Positions 36,501 to 43,720 are shown, numbered from the stretch's first letter. The stretch: DNA of 64,000 nucleotides from Paenibacillus sp. HB172176 (GCF_011947265.1 NZ_JAATHD010000007.1:154070-218069), one strand, 5' to 3'. Numbers and translations: made by a program. Notes: a model not told the origin generated them from the sequence alone.

Positions 36501-37344
36501 AGAGGCAGGCATTCAGCTGCTGCACACGCCGATTGACTTCCGTCTCAGCTTGGTCGGAGACGGGGAGGAGCGAATCATCGACGATTTCGGCAGCGCGTAT
36601 GTAGCAAGAACGATCGTCTTGGACGACACGGTCAATGCCTCGCAAGCCGGAGCTTATCTGTATAACCCGGCGAGCGGAACCTTCTCCTTCGTGCCGGCAA
36701 CGTTCACGGAAGAGGATGGCAAGACAATCGCCACTCTCATTCGAAATGGCAATAGTATCTATGCGATTGGCGAGAATCCTCGCAGCTTTCCGGATTTGAT
36801 CGGGCACTGGGCGAGGGGGGATATCGAGCAGCTTGCCTCAAAGCTGATCGTGAACGGCGTCAGCGAGGAGGCTTTCGAGCCTGAGCGAACGATAACTCGC
36901 GCCGAATTCGCCGCCTTGCTGGTTCGAGGTCTCGGACTTTCAGAGGACGGGGACGCGCCCGCGTTCACGGATATCGTCGGCGATGAGTGGTATGCCGGTG
37001 CGGTTGGAGCGGCTGTGCGAGCCGGTCTGGTTCAAGGCTATGAGGACGGCGCCTTCAGACCCGATGCCACATTGACTCGTGAACAGATGGCAGTCATGCT
37101 TATCCGCGCGGTAGATTGGGTTTCGGGCGACACGGCAGTCGAAGCTGGCGATGCGACGCTCTTGCCATTCGGCGATCGCGAGAACATCTCAAGCTGGGCG
37201 CTGCCGGCCGTGAAGAAGGCTGTCGCGATGGGCCTAATGAACGGCATGGCCGAGAATGCGTTCCTTCCTTCGGCGCAAGCAACCAGAGCGCAGACGGCAA
37301 CAACCTTGCTGCGCGTGCTGCAGAAGCTGAATTTTATTAACTAA
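30520..37344 (+). CDS. Giant S-layer-anchored PL8 polysaccharide lyase
   Basis: 2274 residues. Order: signal peptide (1-34); CBM96/DNRLRE-like domain (about 38-225); Ig-like, FN3-like and Ig-like modules (about 228-490); PL8 alpha/alpha barrel (about 500-860); PL8 beta-sandwich, interrupted at about 1104-1295 by a concanavalin/LamG-like domain and resuming at RNYMTLWLEHG; bacterial Ig-like (about 1460-1550); second CBM96-like (about 1556-1725); X2-like (about 1728-1820); acidic Ser/Gly linker; an unassigned region; three SLH domains (about 2090-2270). N669, H719 and Y728 have the spacing of the pneumococcal hyaluronate lyase triad N349/H399/Y408. It should cut a uronic-acid polymer by beta-elimination at the cell wall. 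Hyaluronan, chondroitin and xanthan cannot be told apart here. Confidence 0.93.
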   Translation: MARTRSGRRGLSLALAMILISNLLYSVGTPAAKAAEQSYTVIASQDNFVRKSASTGPDYSNMTNGGETAKAAYLNVKGINTSSPREAYLQFDLADYPEHITSAELYLYGNNGESSTNTVTANVYGLDMPGADDWNESTVTWNTKPGLGSNQLGTMTFPGKASPNWTALDVTAYIQSQLGSDKIASFAVAGTDALTRIESRSTYINDSSGNKAKPYLVIHGTPALKSVVLTADRPSAGLGETINLSVSGMLDTNAAADLSEAAITYASDNASFVIDDAAAGAARAVSGGSAVITASVTLDGYTKTATLTLLADGFPPGELANLAGGVSNGEYTLSWTNPSDDDFAGVRIYDGDELVGSAEAGETSFMPTGLTAGESYTFLFRTLDEAGNLSTGTPYSFVYEEPNVLDEVTLTASAGVVKPGESVSFSVTGTMKSGQEADLSSAEVAYVSDSGSLVFTDSGASVADAVYAGAARIHAVATLDGVTRESAPVLVRVYPSAQDEFDALRIKYGERLTGYDPDEPYSVFDPDVRGVIEKLDGDARKYWEAMDKTSFMWGDLSPATKSGDLSTAAARLRAMAKAWATYGTSVYLDEAMLGDMLEAWNRFYTTYYNENTSMSGNWFDFLVNVPNNINDSMILMYDAIPYSEHPDLIDKLNRAIDTFNPVVTRTGANRIYISKVMMLRGITGKDSNKIAAGSAGLSEVFPNVTSGDGFYDDGSFIQHDYFPYAGGYGKALLQDLTEALWLVSGSPWDNVDPQKTNIFDWYFNAFEPNLFNGQIINAIDGREISRDYNFGGYAIMNALLLQTEMAGNPYAEKQRSAIKHHLESGSVDSFLSTGTIWNIQQAKKLLNDPDVQTYAPPEGNFLFYNQDNVVQRGEDWLYSISMHSDRMANYETVNNENLKGWYEADGMTQLYLDPLDYLSLFWITVDPSRLPGITVDRDENRPPATNENRPYVDSSKYAGDGELMENSWTGGVSLDGLYGTAGMDFKQHDYSDMDVSAKKSWFMFDDEIVALGAGINSSSDREIETIVENRTLNSAGDNKLTVDGEIDGTPMGVQSTLGDTNWIQLEGTGGYVFPNGADVQMLREEREGKSTDINQRFIIPGNDEFNSTVQSTSWSWIREDGSHHGLTGSKLQIAAQPGTLKGSANSTSNLLQTSAPKEDFYVTTAVDFAPAQAEQEAGILIRKDDDNYVSLAMGRTAANEDRIIAVNEVDGIAQIMDFPLPASGELFLKLDKSGDRYTVYGSDSEASWGEPLYTFTNGMAGDDRLNTGLMMGLYAQNGSGGAAEATASFDYFHLLHTRNYMTLWLEHGIQPQDETYSYIQLPKQDAAEVAAYSAQPDAVILANTDEVQAAADTTLGVTGMNFWKSGILDSVKANQPSSIMMEEGDNTLKLAVSDPTQKQDAISFEIKKPGASVISKDSTVTVLQLSPTIKFKVDVTGDPGKTHHVVFAYDPAAEAADFSVPVLESVSFEDAFAVVAAGSEAEPGFIAKMDDNSEAELSAASIWYSSSNESVATVDSNGTVAGVAPGEARITAAITLNGVTKTAMLQIMVPTEEPSTATLQPVKDTFVRSGIYKEDSYDNDTKLYVKNAGGDDYREAYFTFDLSGIEGEIEAVRFHATGKLEDSGGTFVDTVVKPVLGGWEEGATAYANKPLLGKALGEPATFTGTDSEASFDITEYAREQMKQGATVDLALAQDVLVGRKMYVYASENSGKQPYLEIITHQFAANEQDSSIDPATKDFSKDTNSADYKDIVVTVSWNGNSLESIMQGSSSLQEGTDYTVVGNRITLTKEYLAAQSAGALELAFAFNAGANAELAIDIEAADTDSGTGSEDDNSDPGSGSDSDGSSGEDPGDNDGDSDQSPVANGNGVSLKAAMKSETVEGEAVKLQVDADILEQALEMIEGQEHQIIAIEAHASEAGLNLEMPASSIEDALERAPHAVLSIEAGAFAYKLPLQALRKAVEAGWLTLGGSEEPKLLLSIETVGEADGQAINNQAQEAGIQLLHTPIDFRLSLVGDGEERIIDDFGSAYVARTIVLDDTVNASQAGAYLYNPASGTFSFVPATFTEEDGKTIATLIRNGNSIYAIGENPRSFPDLIGHWARGDIEQLASKLIVNGVSEEAFEPERTITRAEFAALLVRGLGLSEDGDAPAFTDIVGDEWYAGAVGAAVRAGLVQGYEDGAFRPDATLTREQMAVMLIRAVDWVSGDTAVEAGDATLLPFGDRENISSWALPAVKKAVAMGLMNGMAENAFLPSAQATRAQTATTLLRVLQKLNFIN

Positions 37345-37377
37345 CGACTGCATTTGTCTTATAAGTAGAAAAGCGAA

Positions 37378-37408
37378 GAGCCGCATCTTGTCAACCAAGA
37401 TGCGGCTC
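37378..37408 (+). terminator. Strong hairpin after the PL8 gene
   Basis: GAGCCGCATCTTG (37378-37390) and CAAGATGCGGCTC (37396-37408) pair perfectly over 13 bp with a TCAAC loop. Only ATTCTCT follows, so termination may be partial, letting the small AraC gene be co-transcribed at a lower level. Confidence 0.55.
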
Positions 37409-37429
37409 ATTCTCTGCGGAGGAGGGAGC

Positions 37430-37774
37430 ATGATGGACAGAGACCAACATTATTTCCGCCGAATTATGCATGTATTGGAGGTGAATTATACTGCTGATCT
37501 GTCGCTGGAGCAGCTCTGCCTGGAGATGTCGCTAAGCGCGACCTCGATTAACCGGATTCTCAAGAGCCGGACCGGCTTGACCTTCACCTTGGCTCTTAGA
37601 GAGATCCGAATTCGCAAGGCTTGCGCCTATCTGCGACAGACCCCGTTAACGGTACAGGAGATTGCGGAGATGACGGGCTTTCGCAACGCGAGATATTTTA
37701 TCCATATTTTCAAGGAAAGGATGGAGGTTACTCCAGGTCAATATAGACGCTGGCTGGTTATGAAAGCTCATTGA
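37430..37774 (+). CDS. Single-domain AraC-type HTH protein
   Basis: 114 residues from ATG 37430, just after GGAGGAGGGAGC. It is only the double helix-turn-helix of AraC proteins: LSLEQLCLEMSLSATSINRILKSRTGLTFTLALREIRIRKACAYLRQTPLTVQEIAEMTGFRNARYFIHIFKERMEVTPGQYRRWL. No sensor domain is present. It follows the PL8 gene and probably regulates this locus, either constitutively or as a modulator of a full-length AraC factor. Its stop overlaps the end of the convergent beta-helix gene by seven bases. Confidence 0.88.
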   Translation: MMDRDQHYFRRIMHVLEVNYTADLSLEQLCLEMSLSATSINRILKSRTGLTFTLALREIRIRKACAYLRQTPLTVQEIAEMTGFRNARYFIHIFKERMEVTPGQYRRWLVMKAH

Positions 37775-39315
37775 TACACATTGCCGGAAATGACATTCAT
37801 CAGCGTCTCTCCATCGAGATAGTTCGTGGAGCTTCTCAGGTCCGTAATCGTGTTGTCCGTCACTTGCACGTTGGCGATCGACCAGGTGCCGGTGGCTTCG
37901 AAGCAGGTGATGACCCCGTAGCTGTTGCCGTCCGAGATCGTCAGATCATTGCCTGTAAGATAGAAGTTGTCAAAATAATTCTCGGCAGGCTTGCCCGTCG
38001 TATAGTTGATCGAGATGCCGGAAGCCTTGGAGTTCGACGTCGTATAGTTGTCCTGCCAGATCGTATTGTCCTCGATGGTCAAGGCGTTGCTCGAGCCCTT
38101 GGCGTAATCCGGCCAATACGCGATGGAGGCATGCTTGTTGTTGTACAACGTGTTGCCTTGCACAACGCCCGTGCTGCGCATCGAAATTGCGGAGCCGTCC
38201 AGACTGTCGTGAATGCGGTTGTTCTCGATGAGGACATCGGGCGCTTTGGAGTAGATGCCGTGATAAGGCGCGCTGGCGGAGTACGGTCTGCTCCCGGTGT
38301 TATAGATATCATTGTCGTCGATGACGATATTGTCATTCTCGGCTTCGATCGTAATACCGTTCCCGTCTACATTGTAGATATCCGAATGCTCGATCGTAAT
38401 ATCGCTTCCGGCATAGATGTGAAGCGCGTGGGCATGCTCCGTTGTGCCCATCCACACCTGCTCCCGGATGATCGACTCATTCATAATAATTTCGTCGGAT
38501 CGATACAGATAGACGGCCATGCCGTAAGAGCCGCTGTCGGTCACATCCTCCACAATCGTATCTTCGATGCGGACATTGGAGGAGCGGGCAATATACATGC
38601 CCATATCATTGATCACATCGTGAATCGTCGTGCCGATGATGAGAATGTTCTCCCGGTCCGCCACTTCGAGACGAGAGGACTTGTCCACATTCTGATAGAC
38701 CCAATCCCACGTGCCGGCAGGCCAGGACGACGTATCCACGGAGGCTATGCTCCATTGCTGGGTCGTGTAGCTGCTGTATGCGGCTGATTTGACCGTGCTG
38801 CCATTGCCCGCGTTATCCCCGGTCAGCGCCTTGCCATTGCATTCAAGCTTAAATTTCCCGCTGCCGAGATCCGTGATCGTCCATTGCTGCGTGGTCCAGC
38901 CGCTGTAGGCGGCAGTTTTCACGGGCTGCCAATCCGTGGAGCTGTTCAAGGTGAGCGCTCCGCCTGCGGATTCAATCTTGTATTTGCCGCTCCCGAGACT
39001 GGTGATTTCCCATACGCTGCCGCCCTGCGTGTCATCGTAACTGTAATTGTTCACGTTGCTCCAGTCTGCCGTTGACGTTAATTCGGCATAGTAGGGAGTG
39101 CTGCCAAAGCTGAGGCGAGCCTTGCCCGTCGGCGGAGCAGCAGCCAACACTTGAATTGGAAGCGCTATCAAAATGGTCAATACGAAAACGAGTAAGCATG
39201 AAACAAAGGTTGTTCCTTTTCGCGGCGTCATTGTCCTTCTCGTACTGATTCTTCTCGTACTGCTCCTTGTCGTGCCGCTCCTCCTATTGCCGTTATTCGT
39301 TATACCGCTGTTCAT
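37768..39315 (-). CDS. Secreted right-handed beta-helix protein with N-terminal ricin-type lectin-like domain
   Basis: 515 residues from ATG 39315, with AGGAGAG 8 nt upstream. The N-region is unusually long and basic (about 40 residues, rich in Arg/Thr/Ser with small DNA-level repeats) before the hydrophobic signal core VSCLLVFVLTILIALPIQVLAAAPP. Next come ricin-like repeats with two TTQQW motifs (about 100-200). The rest is a parallel beta-helix (pectate-lyase-like) with repeated ENNRIHD, DIYN and IEDNT turns. Likely role: glycan-binding, possibly a lyase or epimerase. An in-frame ATG at 39231 would give a shorter N-region. Confidence 0.82.
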   Translation of the reverse strand: MNSGITNNGNRRSGTTRSSTRRISTRRTMTPRKGTTFVSCLLVFVLTILIALPIQVLAAAPPTGKARLSFGSTPYYAELTSTADWSNVNNYSYDDTQGGSVWEITSLGSGKYKIESAGGALTLNSSTDWQPVKTAAYSGWTTQQWTITDLGSGKFKLECNGKALTGDNAGNGSTVKSAAYSSYTTQQWSIASVDTSSWPAGTWDWVYQNVDKSSRLEVADRENILIIGTTIHDVINDMGMYIARSSNVRIEDTIVEDVTDSGSYGMAVYLYRSDEIIMNESIIREQVWMGTTEHAHALHIYAGSDITIEHSDIYNVDGNGITIEAENDNIVIDDNDIYNTGSRPYSASAPYHGIYSKAPDVLIENNRIHDSLDGSAISMRSTGVVQGNTLYNNKHASIAYWPDYAKGSSNALTIEDNTIWQDNYTTSNSKASGISINYTTGKPAENYFDNFYLTGNDLTISDGNSYGVITCFEATGTWSIANVQVTDNTITDLRSSTNYLDGETLMNVISGNVYQ

Positions 39316-39610
39316 TCGCCTTTCTCTCCTGAATCCCAATTGCGTTACCATCCTTGCGAGCATCATCATTTCCCCTTTCGCCAGTTGAAAGTATGAATCG
39401 TGAATCACCTTCTACGATAAACGGTCAGCGAGGCAACGTAAATTCCAATATTTCAAAGGCTGCAACGAGGGAGGTTGGACCGCCCGCCATCAACGTCATG
39501 TATTGAAGATTTCTTGGCAAATCCGCTCGTGTTCCTTGCCAATCCTGCATGACATGCATGTACTGCATTAGAGAAGAGGAATGAGCTTGCGCAGATTGGA
39601 GTGATCGAAA

Positions 39611-40579
39611 TTGGCGATTATTGATGTGTATCCGGGCGGCAAGACAGCAATACAGGATGCGGTATCCGCTGCTAATGAAGGCGATGTGCTTCTGGTGCAT
39701 AGAGGTGTATACTGTGAAAATGTGCAAATTTCAGGCGCGAAAAACAATATCCGCATCCTTGCGAAGGAGCGGCATCGGGCAGTTCTGAGCGGAAACTCCT
39801 CTCTATCTGAAGCCTTCGCGTTAAAAGGGGTTGCCGGTGTGGTTATCGAAGGGTTCCGCATCTCGAGCTACAGATCGAGCGGCATTCGCGTATGCCGCGG
39901 CAAGTCCAATCGCATTCTTCATAACGAAATAGAAGCGATTGACGGAGAGAAGCAGCCCATGGGCATCGTGATCAAGCATTCGGTGGGCAATTTGATCATG
40001 AGGAATACGATCGAGCAGATTGGAAGCGCGAGTTCGGATGTTCTCAGCGGCAGGGGAATCGGGCTCAGAGGCGGCATGGGCAACTGGATTGTTCAAAATA
40101 AACTGCAGCATAACGCCTCGCACGGCATTGAGATTCTGGTCAGCCATCATAACGCCATCGCGGGTAACCGCATCTCGAGAAATAAGGGGAATGGCATCGT
40201 CATCAGAAGATCGGATAATAATCTAATTCTTGAAAATCAACTCCATAACAATGGTCGTAACGGCTTCCATGCGCAGAGCACGAACAACTACATTTTGAAC
40301 GGCAGCGCGCAAGGGAACCATGGCAACGGACTATTGCTTGATTCCAACTATAATCTGGCAGGGTTCAATCATATTCAGGCTAACGAGCAAAGCGGAATGA
40401 TCGTAATATCCGATTTTAACGATATGCTAGAGAATGCAGTGGCTCGCAACAACAAGAACGGCATATGGATTCAGGCTCCGCATACGGCCAATCTCGTATT
40501 TGAGAATCGGCTGCAGCATAACCGCCCGCAGAATTTGAAGGATGACGGCGTCAATAATAATAGTATTCAGAACGAATGA
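39611..40579 (+). CDS. Cytoplasmic right-handed beta-helix (NosD/pectate-lyase-fold) protein
   Basis: 322 residues from TTG 39611, fixed by GGAG at 39598-39601 with nine bases spacing. It starts directly with the capping strand IDVYPGGKTAIQDAVSAANEGDVLLVHRGVY, then many parallel beta-helix turns with NRILHNEI, NLIMRNTI, NAIAGNRI and NLVFENRL. No signal peptide or membrane segment is visible, unusual for the fold unless export is by another route. It is divergent from the secreted beta-helix gene, and the two may handle related polymers. Function unknown. Confidence 0.82.
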   Translation: MAIIDVYPGGKTAIQDAVSAANEGDVLLVHRGVYCENVQISGAKNNIRILAKERHRAVLSGNSSLSEAFALKGVAGVVIEGFRISSYRSSGIRVCRGKSNRILHNEIEAIDGEKQPMGIVIKHSVGNLIMRNTIEQIGSASSDVLSGRGIGLRGGMGNWIVQNKLQHNASHGIEILVSHHNAIAGNRISRNKGNGIVIRRSDNNLILENQLHNNGRNGFHAQSTNNYILNGSAQGNHGNGLLLDSNYNLAGFNHIQANEQSGMIVISDFNDMLENAVARNNKNGIWIQAPHTANLVFENRLQHNRPQNLKDDGVNNNSIQNE

Positions 40580-40693
40580 TTGTTTGGAGGAATGCTGGTA
40601 TTATTTCAATATGAGAGATAATGAGGCTGTTCGCGAAGGACTGGCAGCAAACCGATCAAGCTGAACAGCACGCACAACGGAAGAGGCGGAAAT

Positions 40694-41455
40694 ATGATTA
40701 CATGGCGGCCCGAGCGGTTAGCTCCTTATGTAGAGAAGATGGTCTGGATAGGGAATGGTTCCGCTGAACCCTTCATCGTATATCCGGATATTCATCATGT
40801 CATGGGCATTCAGAATATTGGCCATATGACGATTGTGAATGACGGGCAGCAGCAGCTTCTCGATTCTGCCGGACTAACCGGGATTCATCATAATCAGAAG
40901 CTGTTCCAGGCTAGCGCCTCGTTGTCCTCCGTTCTTATCTATTTCAAGCCGGCTGCCTTATATAGATGGAGCTTGTGCAGCCCAAGGGAAATAGCGGCTC
41001 GGAGCGTCTCGCTGATTGATCTGGGTAAGCCCGTTTCGGCATGGAATCGCGTGCTGGATCCTCGACTGGCAGCCAATCCTCGGGAATGGCTGGTCGTGAT
41101 TGAAGAGCTGCTCTGGCGTATGTTTGCGGATACGGAGACAGACCGCTGGGCTGTATGGGCGATAGACCAAATCCAATCCACGAGAGGGATTATACGGATC
41201 GGTCAATTAGCAGAAGAAGCGGTGCTGAGCAGAAGGCAGTTCGAACGACGGTTCATTGAGAGGATCGGGGTGTCCGCCAAGTCGTTGGCGCAGATAGTGA
41301 AGTTCCAGCATGCCCTGCAGACTCTGAAAGCCGATAATCGGCCCTCAGCACTCACTCACCTGGCGCATGAAGCGAATTATTACGATCAAGCCCATTTCAT
41401 TAGAGAATTTCGCAAGAAAAGCGGAGTAACGCCGGGCCAACTGCGGGATTTTTGA
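40694..41455 (+). CDS. AraC-family regulator with DUF6597-like N-terminal domain
   Basis: 253 residues. The N-terminal 140 residues (WRPERLAPYVEKMVWIGNG...VYPDIHHVMGIQ...VLIYFKPAALYRW) resemble the DUF6597 sensor domain. The C-terminus is a canonical AraC HTH (IGQLAEEAVLSRRQFERRFIERIGVSAKSLAQIVKFQHAL...EANYYDQAHFIREFRKKSGVTPGQL). A GGAAGAGGCGGAA stretch precedes ATG 40694. The gene stands alone; its targets cannot be inferred. Confidence 0.87.
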   Translation: MITWRPERLAPYVEKMVWIGNGSAEPFIVYPDIHHVMGIQNIGHMTIVNDGQQQLLDSAGLTGIHHNQKLFQASASLSSVLIYFKPAALYRWSLCSPREIAARSVSLIDLGKPVSAWNRVLDPRLAANPREWLVVIEELLWRMFADTETDRWAVWAIDQIQSTRGIIRIGQLAEEAVLSRRQFERRFIERIGVSAKSLAQIVKFQHALQTLKADNRPSALTHLAHEANYYDQAHFIREFRKKSGVTPGQLRDF

Positions 41456-41575
41456 AATTTGCAGGATGCGCAAGGTGATATACAGCTTCATGAATGTTTG
41501 GAGCGGCATGTCGCATTTGTACAATGAAAGCCATCTCTTCCGGGTTATCCTAACTGTGAAAGGAGAGATGATGAG

Positions 41576-41974
41576 ATGAATGTAGAAGAAGTGAAACGAA
41601 TCAGCATAGAATCGAAGCGGGATAAATGGCCTTATCCCAAAACATTTCATGCCTTGCTCGAAGCGGGCGTGACGAGCTACCGGACAAGCGTATCCAATAA
41701 TCATACGGTGTATGAGGGGGAGAATAGTCAGTATGAGGACAGGGATGGCGCATTGGCTTCCACGCTTGAAGTAGCGGAGCTGTTCCAAGCGGATGCCGTT
41801 AGGAAGGGGCTTGAGCATCATCAGAAGCACCGCACCTCTTATTTCGATTTCCTTAAGGACATGGCGGAAGCCGGCGTTCAGTTCTACGAAGTGAATATGA
41901 GCGCTCGGGCCATTTGTTATACCAGCGGAAGGGCTGAAGAATCTTATAGTGAGACCATCCCGCTGCTCAATTAA
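41576..41974 (+). CDS. DUF1398 family protein
   Basis: 132 residues, preceded by AAAGGAGAG about nine bases before ATG 41576. The pattern FHALLEAGVTSYRTSVSNNHTVYEGENSQYE and the ending VQFYEVNMSARAICYTSGRAEESY match DUF1398, small proteins related to the E. coli YbcV group and often annotated as phage-envelope-like without experimental basis. No catalytic residues are evident. It is convergent with the ArsR-DUF2087 gene. Confidence 0.75.
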   Translation: MNVEEVKRISIESKRDKWPYPKTFHALLEAGVTSYRTSVSNNHTVYEGENSQYEDRDGALASTLEVAELFQADAVRKGLEHHQKHRTSYFDFLKDMAEAGVQFYEVNMSARAICYTSGRAEESYSETIPLLN

Positions 41975-41991
41975 CTGGAATGAATTGCTCG

Positions 41992-42047
41992 GGGAGACGT
42001 GCTGCGCGACTATTCGCGCAGCCTCGGTCATTAGGACAGCGTCTCCC
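41992..42047. terminator. Nested stem-loop between convergent genes
   Basis: GCTGCGCGA (42001-42009) and TCGCGCAGC (42014-42022) form a perfect 9-bp hairpin with a CTAT loop. GGGAGACG (41992-41999) and CGTCTCCC (42040-42047) can close an outer stem, whose right arm lies in the last codons of the reverse gene. No T-tract follows. It probably acts as a two-way transcription barrier. Confidence 0.45.
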
Positions 42048-42636
42048 ACTTCGTCCATAGCTCAGTCGGGTTCAGCTCGTAGATTCCATTGTCTCTATAC
42101 ATATATTGATGCATAATAAATTCCCTTCGCAGCGTGGAGGAATCCTCGTGAAATTGCCCAATGAACGCGTTGATCTCCTTCTCGGTATACGTTCGGCCCC
42201 GTTCCACTTGCGACACCATATGCTCGAGCGCGATCAGCTTCTTCTTCAATTGCGCGGGAATATGCTTCAGCTTCCCGTCTTGCGTGAAGAAGTTCTTCAG
42301 CACGGATTCCTTCAGCCGCATGTTCTTGTCCTCCATAATCGATTCACCTCCCGTTCCTTTTGCGTTTCGATAGATCAGTTCCGTAGAAGCCAGGGCGCCA
42401 TTTTTCACAAAATAATGATTCAGCGAAAAGAAGATCGTGTTCTTGTCGCGACGTTCATTCAGCAAGCTTGCTTCCCGAAGCTTCGCTGCATGATGAGTGA
42501 TCGTCGCTGCAGATACGCCCAGCTTCTCCGCCAGCTCCTGGCCGCTGAGCTCGCCCTCGGCCAGCAGCATCAATAGCTTGATCCGCGTCGGATCTCCAAG
42601 CGCTTTATGGTAAGCGACCGCTTTTTCTAATTGCAT
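42031..42636 (-). CDS. ArsR-type HTH regulator with DUF2087 domain
   Basis: 201 residues. The N-terminal winged helix is ArsR-like: KALGDPTRIKLLMLLAEGELSGQELAEKLGVSAATITHHAAKLREASLL. The C-terminal part (FTQDGKLKHIPAQLKKKLIALEHMVSQVERGRTYTEKEINAFIGQFHEDSSTLRREFIMHQYMYRDNGIYEL) is a clear DUF2087 domain. There are no paired metal-binding cysteines in the helix alpha-3 position, so classical metal sensing is unlikely. Repeated ATTAGATAA sequences upstream are candidate autoregulatory sites. Confidence 0.88.
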   Translation of the reverse strand: MQLEKAVAYHKALGDPTRIKLLMLLAEGELSGQELAEKLGVSAATITHHAAKLREASLLNERRDKNTIFFSLNHYFVKNGALASTELIYRNAKGTGGESIMEDKNMRLKESVLKNFFTQDGKLKHIPAQLKKKLIALEHMVSQVERGRTYTEKEINAFIGQFHEDSSTLRREFIMHQYMYRDNGIYELNPTELWTKWETLS

Positions 42637-42665
42637 GTGGGGGATTCACCGCCTTTGTTAATGTA

Positions 42666-42706
42666 AATTAGATAATTAACTAATTAGATAATAATATAAT
42701 TAGATT
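42666..42706. promoter_or_regulatory. Direct and inverted repeats upstream of the ArsR-DUF2087 gene
   Basis: ATTAGATAA occurs at 42667-42675 and 42683-42691, with ATTAGATT at 42699-42706, each 16 bp apart. AATTAG (42666-42671) and CTAATT (42680-42685) also form an inverted repeat. The block lies 30 bp upstream of the start codon in the AT-rich promoter zone, so it is a candidate operator. Confidence 0.5.
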
Positions 42707-42855
42707 CGCAAGTCAATGGGCAGGCAGCCGAGGGAGAAGTATTGCTTGATAGGGAGGAAGTGATGGCGGGAATGAGGAGGAAAATCGATGCCGTCACCGA
42801 GTAGAATACAATATGCTCCGGCAGAAATTGATGAGATGGACGAATCGGCTTGCAG

Positions 42856-42995
42856 CTGTAACGGACATTTGATCCGCTTAGCGGGTAAAATCAGTTGTTT
42901 GTTCCCTAGATGGAGTCGCTAAGGTGACCAAATGTCCCTTAGAGCAATCAGACAGCCCCAAAAGCCGTGTAAGAGGAACAGATGTCCGTTACAGA
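42856..42995. repeat. Long inverted-repeat element (25-nt arms)
   Basis: The 566-bp gap before the XRE gene holds arms at 42856-42880 and 42971-42995. The outer 13 bases CTGTAACGGACAT and ATGTCCGTTACAG are perfectly complementary, and the inner 12 positions pair with two mismatches and one G-U. Inside, AAGG and CCTT around 42921-42940 form a second hairpin. It looks like a mobile or dispersed RNA-foldable repeat. The rest of the gap has no gene I can support. Confidence 0.7.
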
Positions 42996-43012
42996 GCAGA
43001 TCGTTGTTTTCA

Positions 43013-43035
43013 AAAACGCCATCTGGCGTTTTTTC
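43013..43035. terminator. Orphan bidirectional intrinsic terminator
   Basis: AAAAACGCCA (43013-43022) pairs with TGGCGTTTTT (43025-43034) around a two-base loop, with A/T tracts on both sides. No protein gene ends nearby on either strand. It lies 17 bases after the inverted-repeat element, as the end of a small RNA or an attenuator of the XRE gene would. Confidence 0.75.
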
Positions 43036-43202
43036 TATGAAACTGACGGTAGGACGGGCCCGCAACCAGGTGTTGCGGAGGGAATCGGCGGTAACATGGA
43101 CGGTGCCGCGAACATGCGGCGAAGGGGCAACCAACGCGTTCTTTACTTCTACATGCGTTTGAATCAAGATAGGCGTATACCGTACAGAAAGGCGGGGCTG
43201 CA

Positions 43203-43655
43203 TTGATTTTTGCCGAGAAGCTGAAGAGTGAGAGGAACAAGAAGGGCTGGTCGCAGGAGGAGCTGGCGGAGAAGCTGTTCGTTAGCCGGCAGTCGGTCTC
43301 GAAATGGGAGAATGGCCAGAACTACCCGAGCATCGAAATCATTATTAAATTAAGCGACCTGTTCGAGGTGTCGATTGATGAGCTGCTAAGAAGCGATAAG
43401 GAGTTGACGAATAAGGTGATTGAGGAGAGCAAGCATTTGGCTTATCCGAGGCTTAAGGCATTATTCGATATCCTCTTCCTGGCGGGCGTCCTGCTGCTGG
43501 TGATCAAGCTCATTGTTCTCTTCCTGAACAAGACGACTTCGCTCGATGTGACGCTGGCCGGAGGTTCGTTCCTGTGGAACTTCGGATCGCTGATTCTCAT
43601 GGTGGGAGCGGGCATCGGCTCGGGGATTGTGAAGGATCAGTATAAACAAGACTGA
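43203..43655 (+). CDS. XRE-family HTH protein with membrane tail
   Basis: 150 residues from TTG 43203. Residues 1-62 are a HTH_3 domain (AEKLKSERNKKGWSQEELAEKLFVSRQSVSKWENGQNYPSIEIIIKLSDLFEVSIDELL). Two membrane segments follow at about 88-108 and 122-142. Such membrane-tethered XRE proteins are common in Bacillota and may relay envelope state to gene expression. A weak AAAGG lies about ten bases upstream. It is preceded by the orphan terminator, so it may be attenuated. Confidence 0.85.
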   Translation: MIFAEKLKSERNKKGWSQEELAEKLFVSRQSVSKWENGQNYPSIEIIIKLSDLFEVSIDELLRSDKELTNKVIEESKHLAYPRLKALFDILFLAGVLLLVIKLIVLFLNKTTSLDVTLAGGSFLWNFGSLILMVGAGIGSGIVKDQYKQD

Positions 43656-43720
43656 ACATGGGACAGGTAGCAGGGGTTGGGCGGGCAATCATCCATTTGG
43701 AGAGATTGTTCTCTTTTTTG

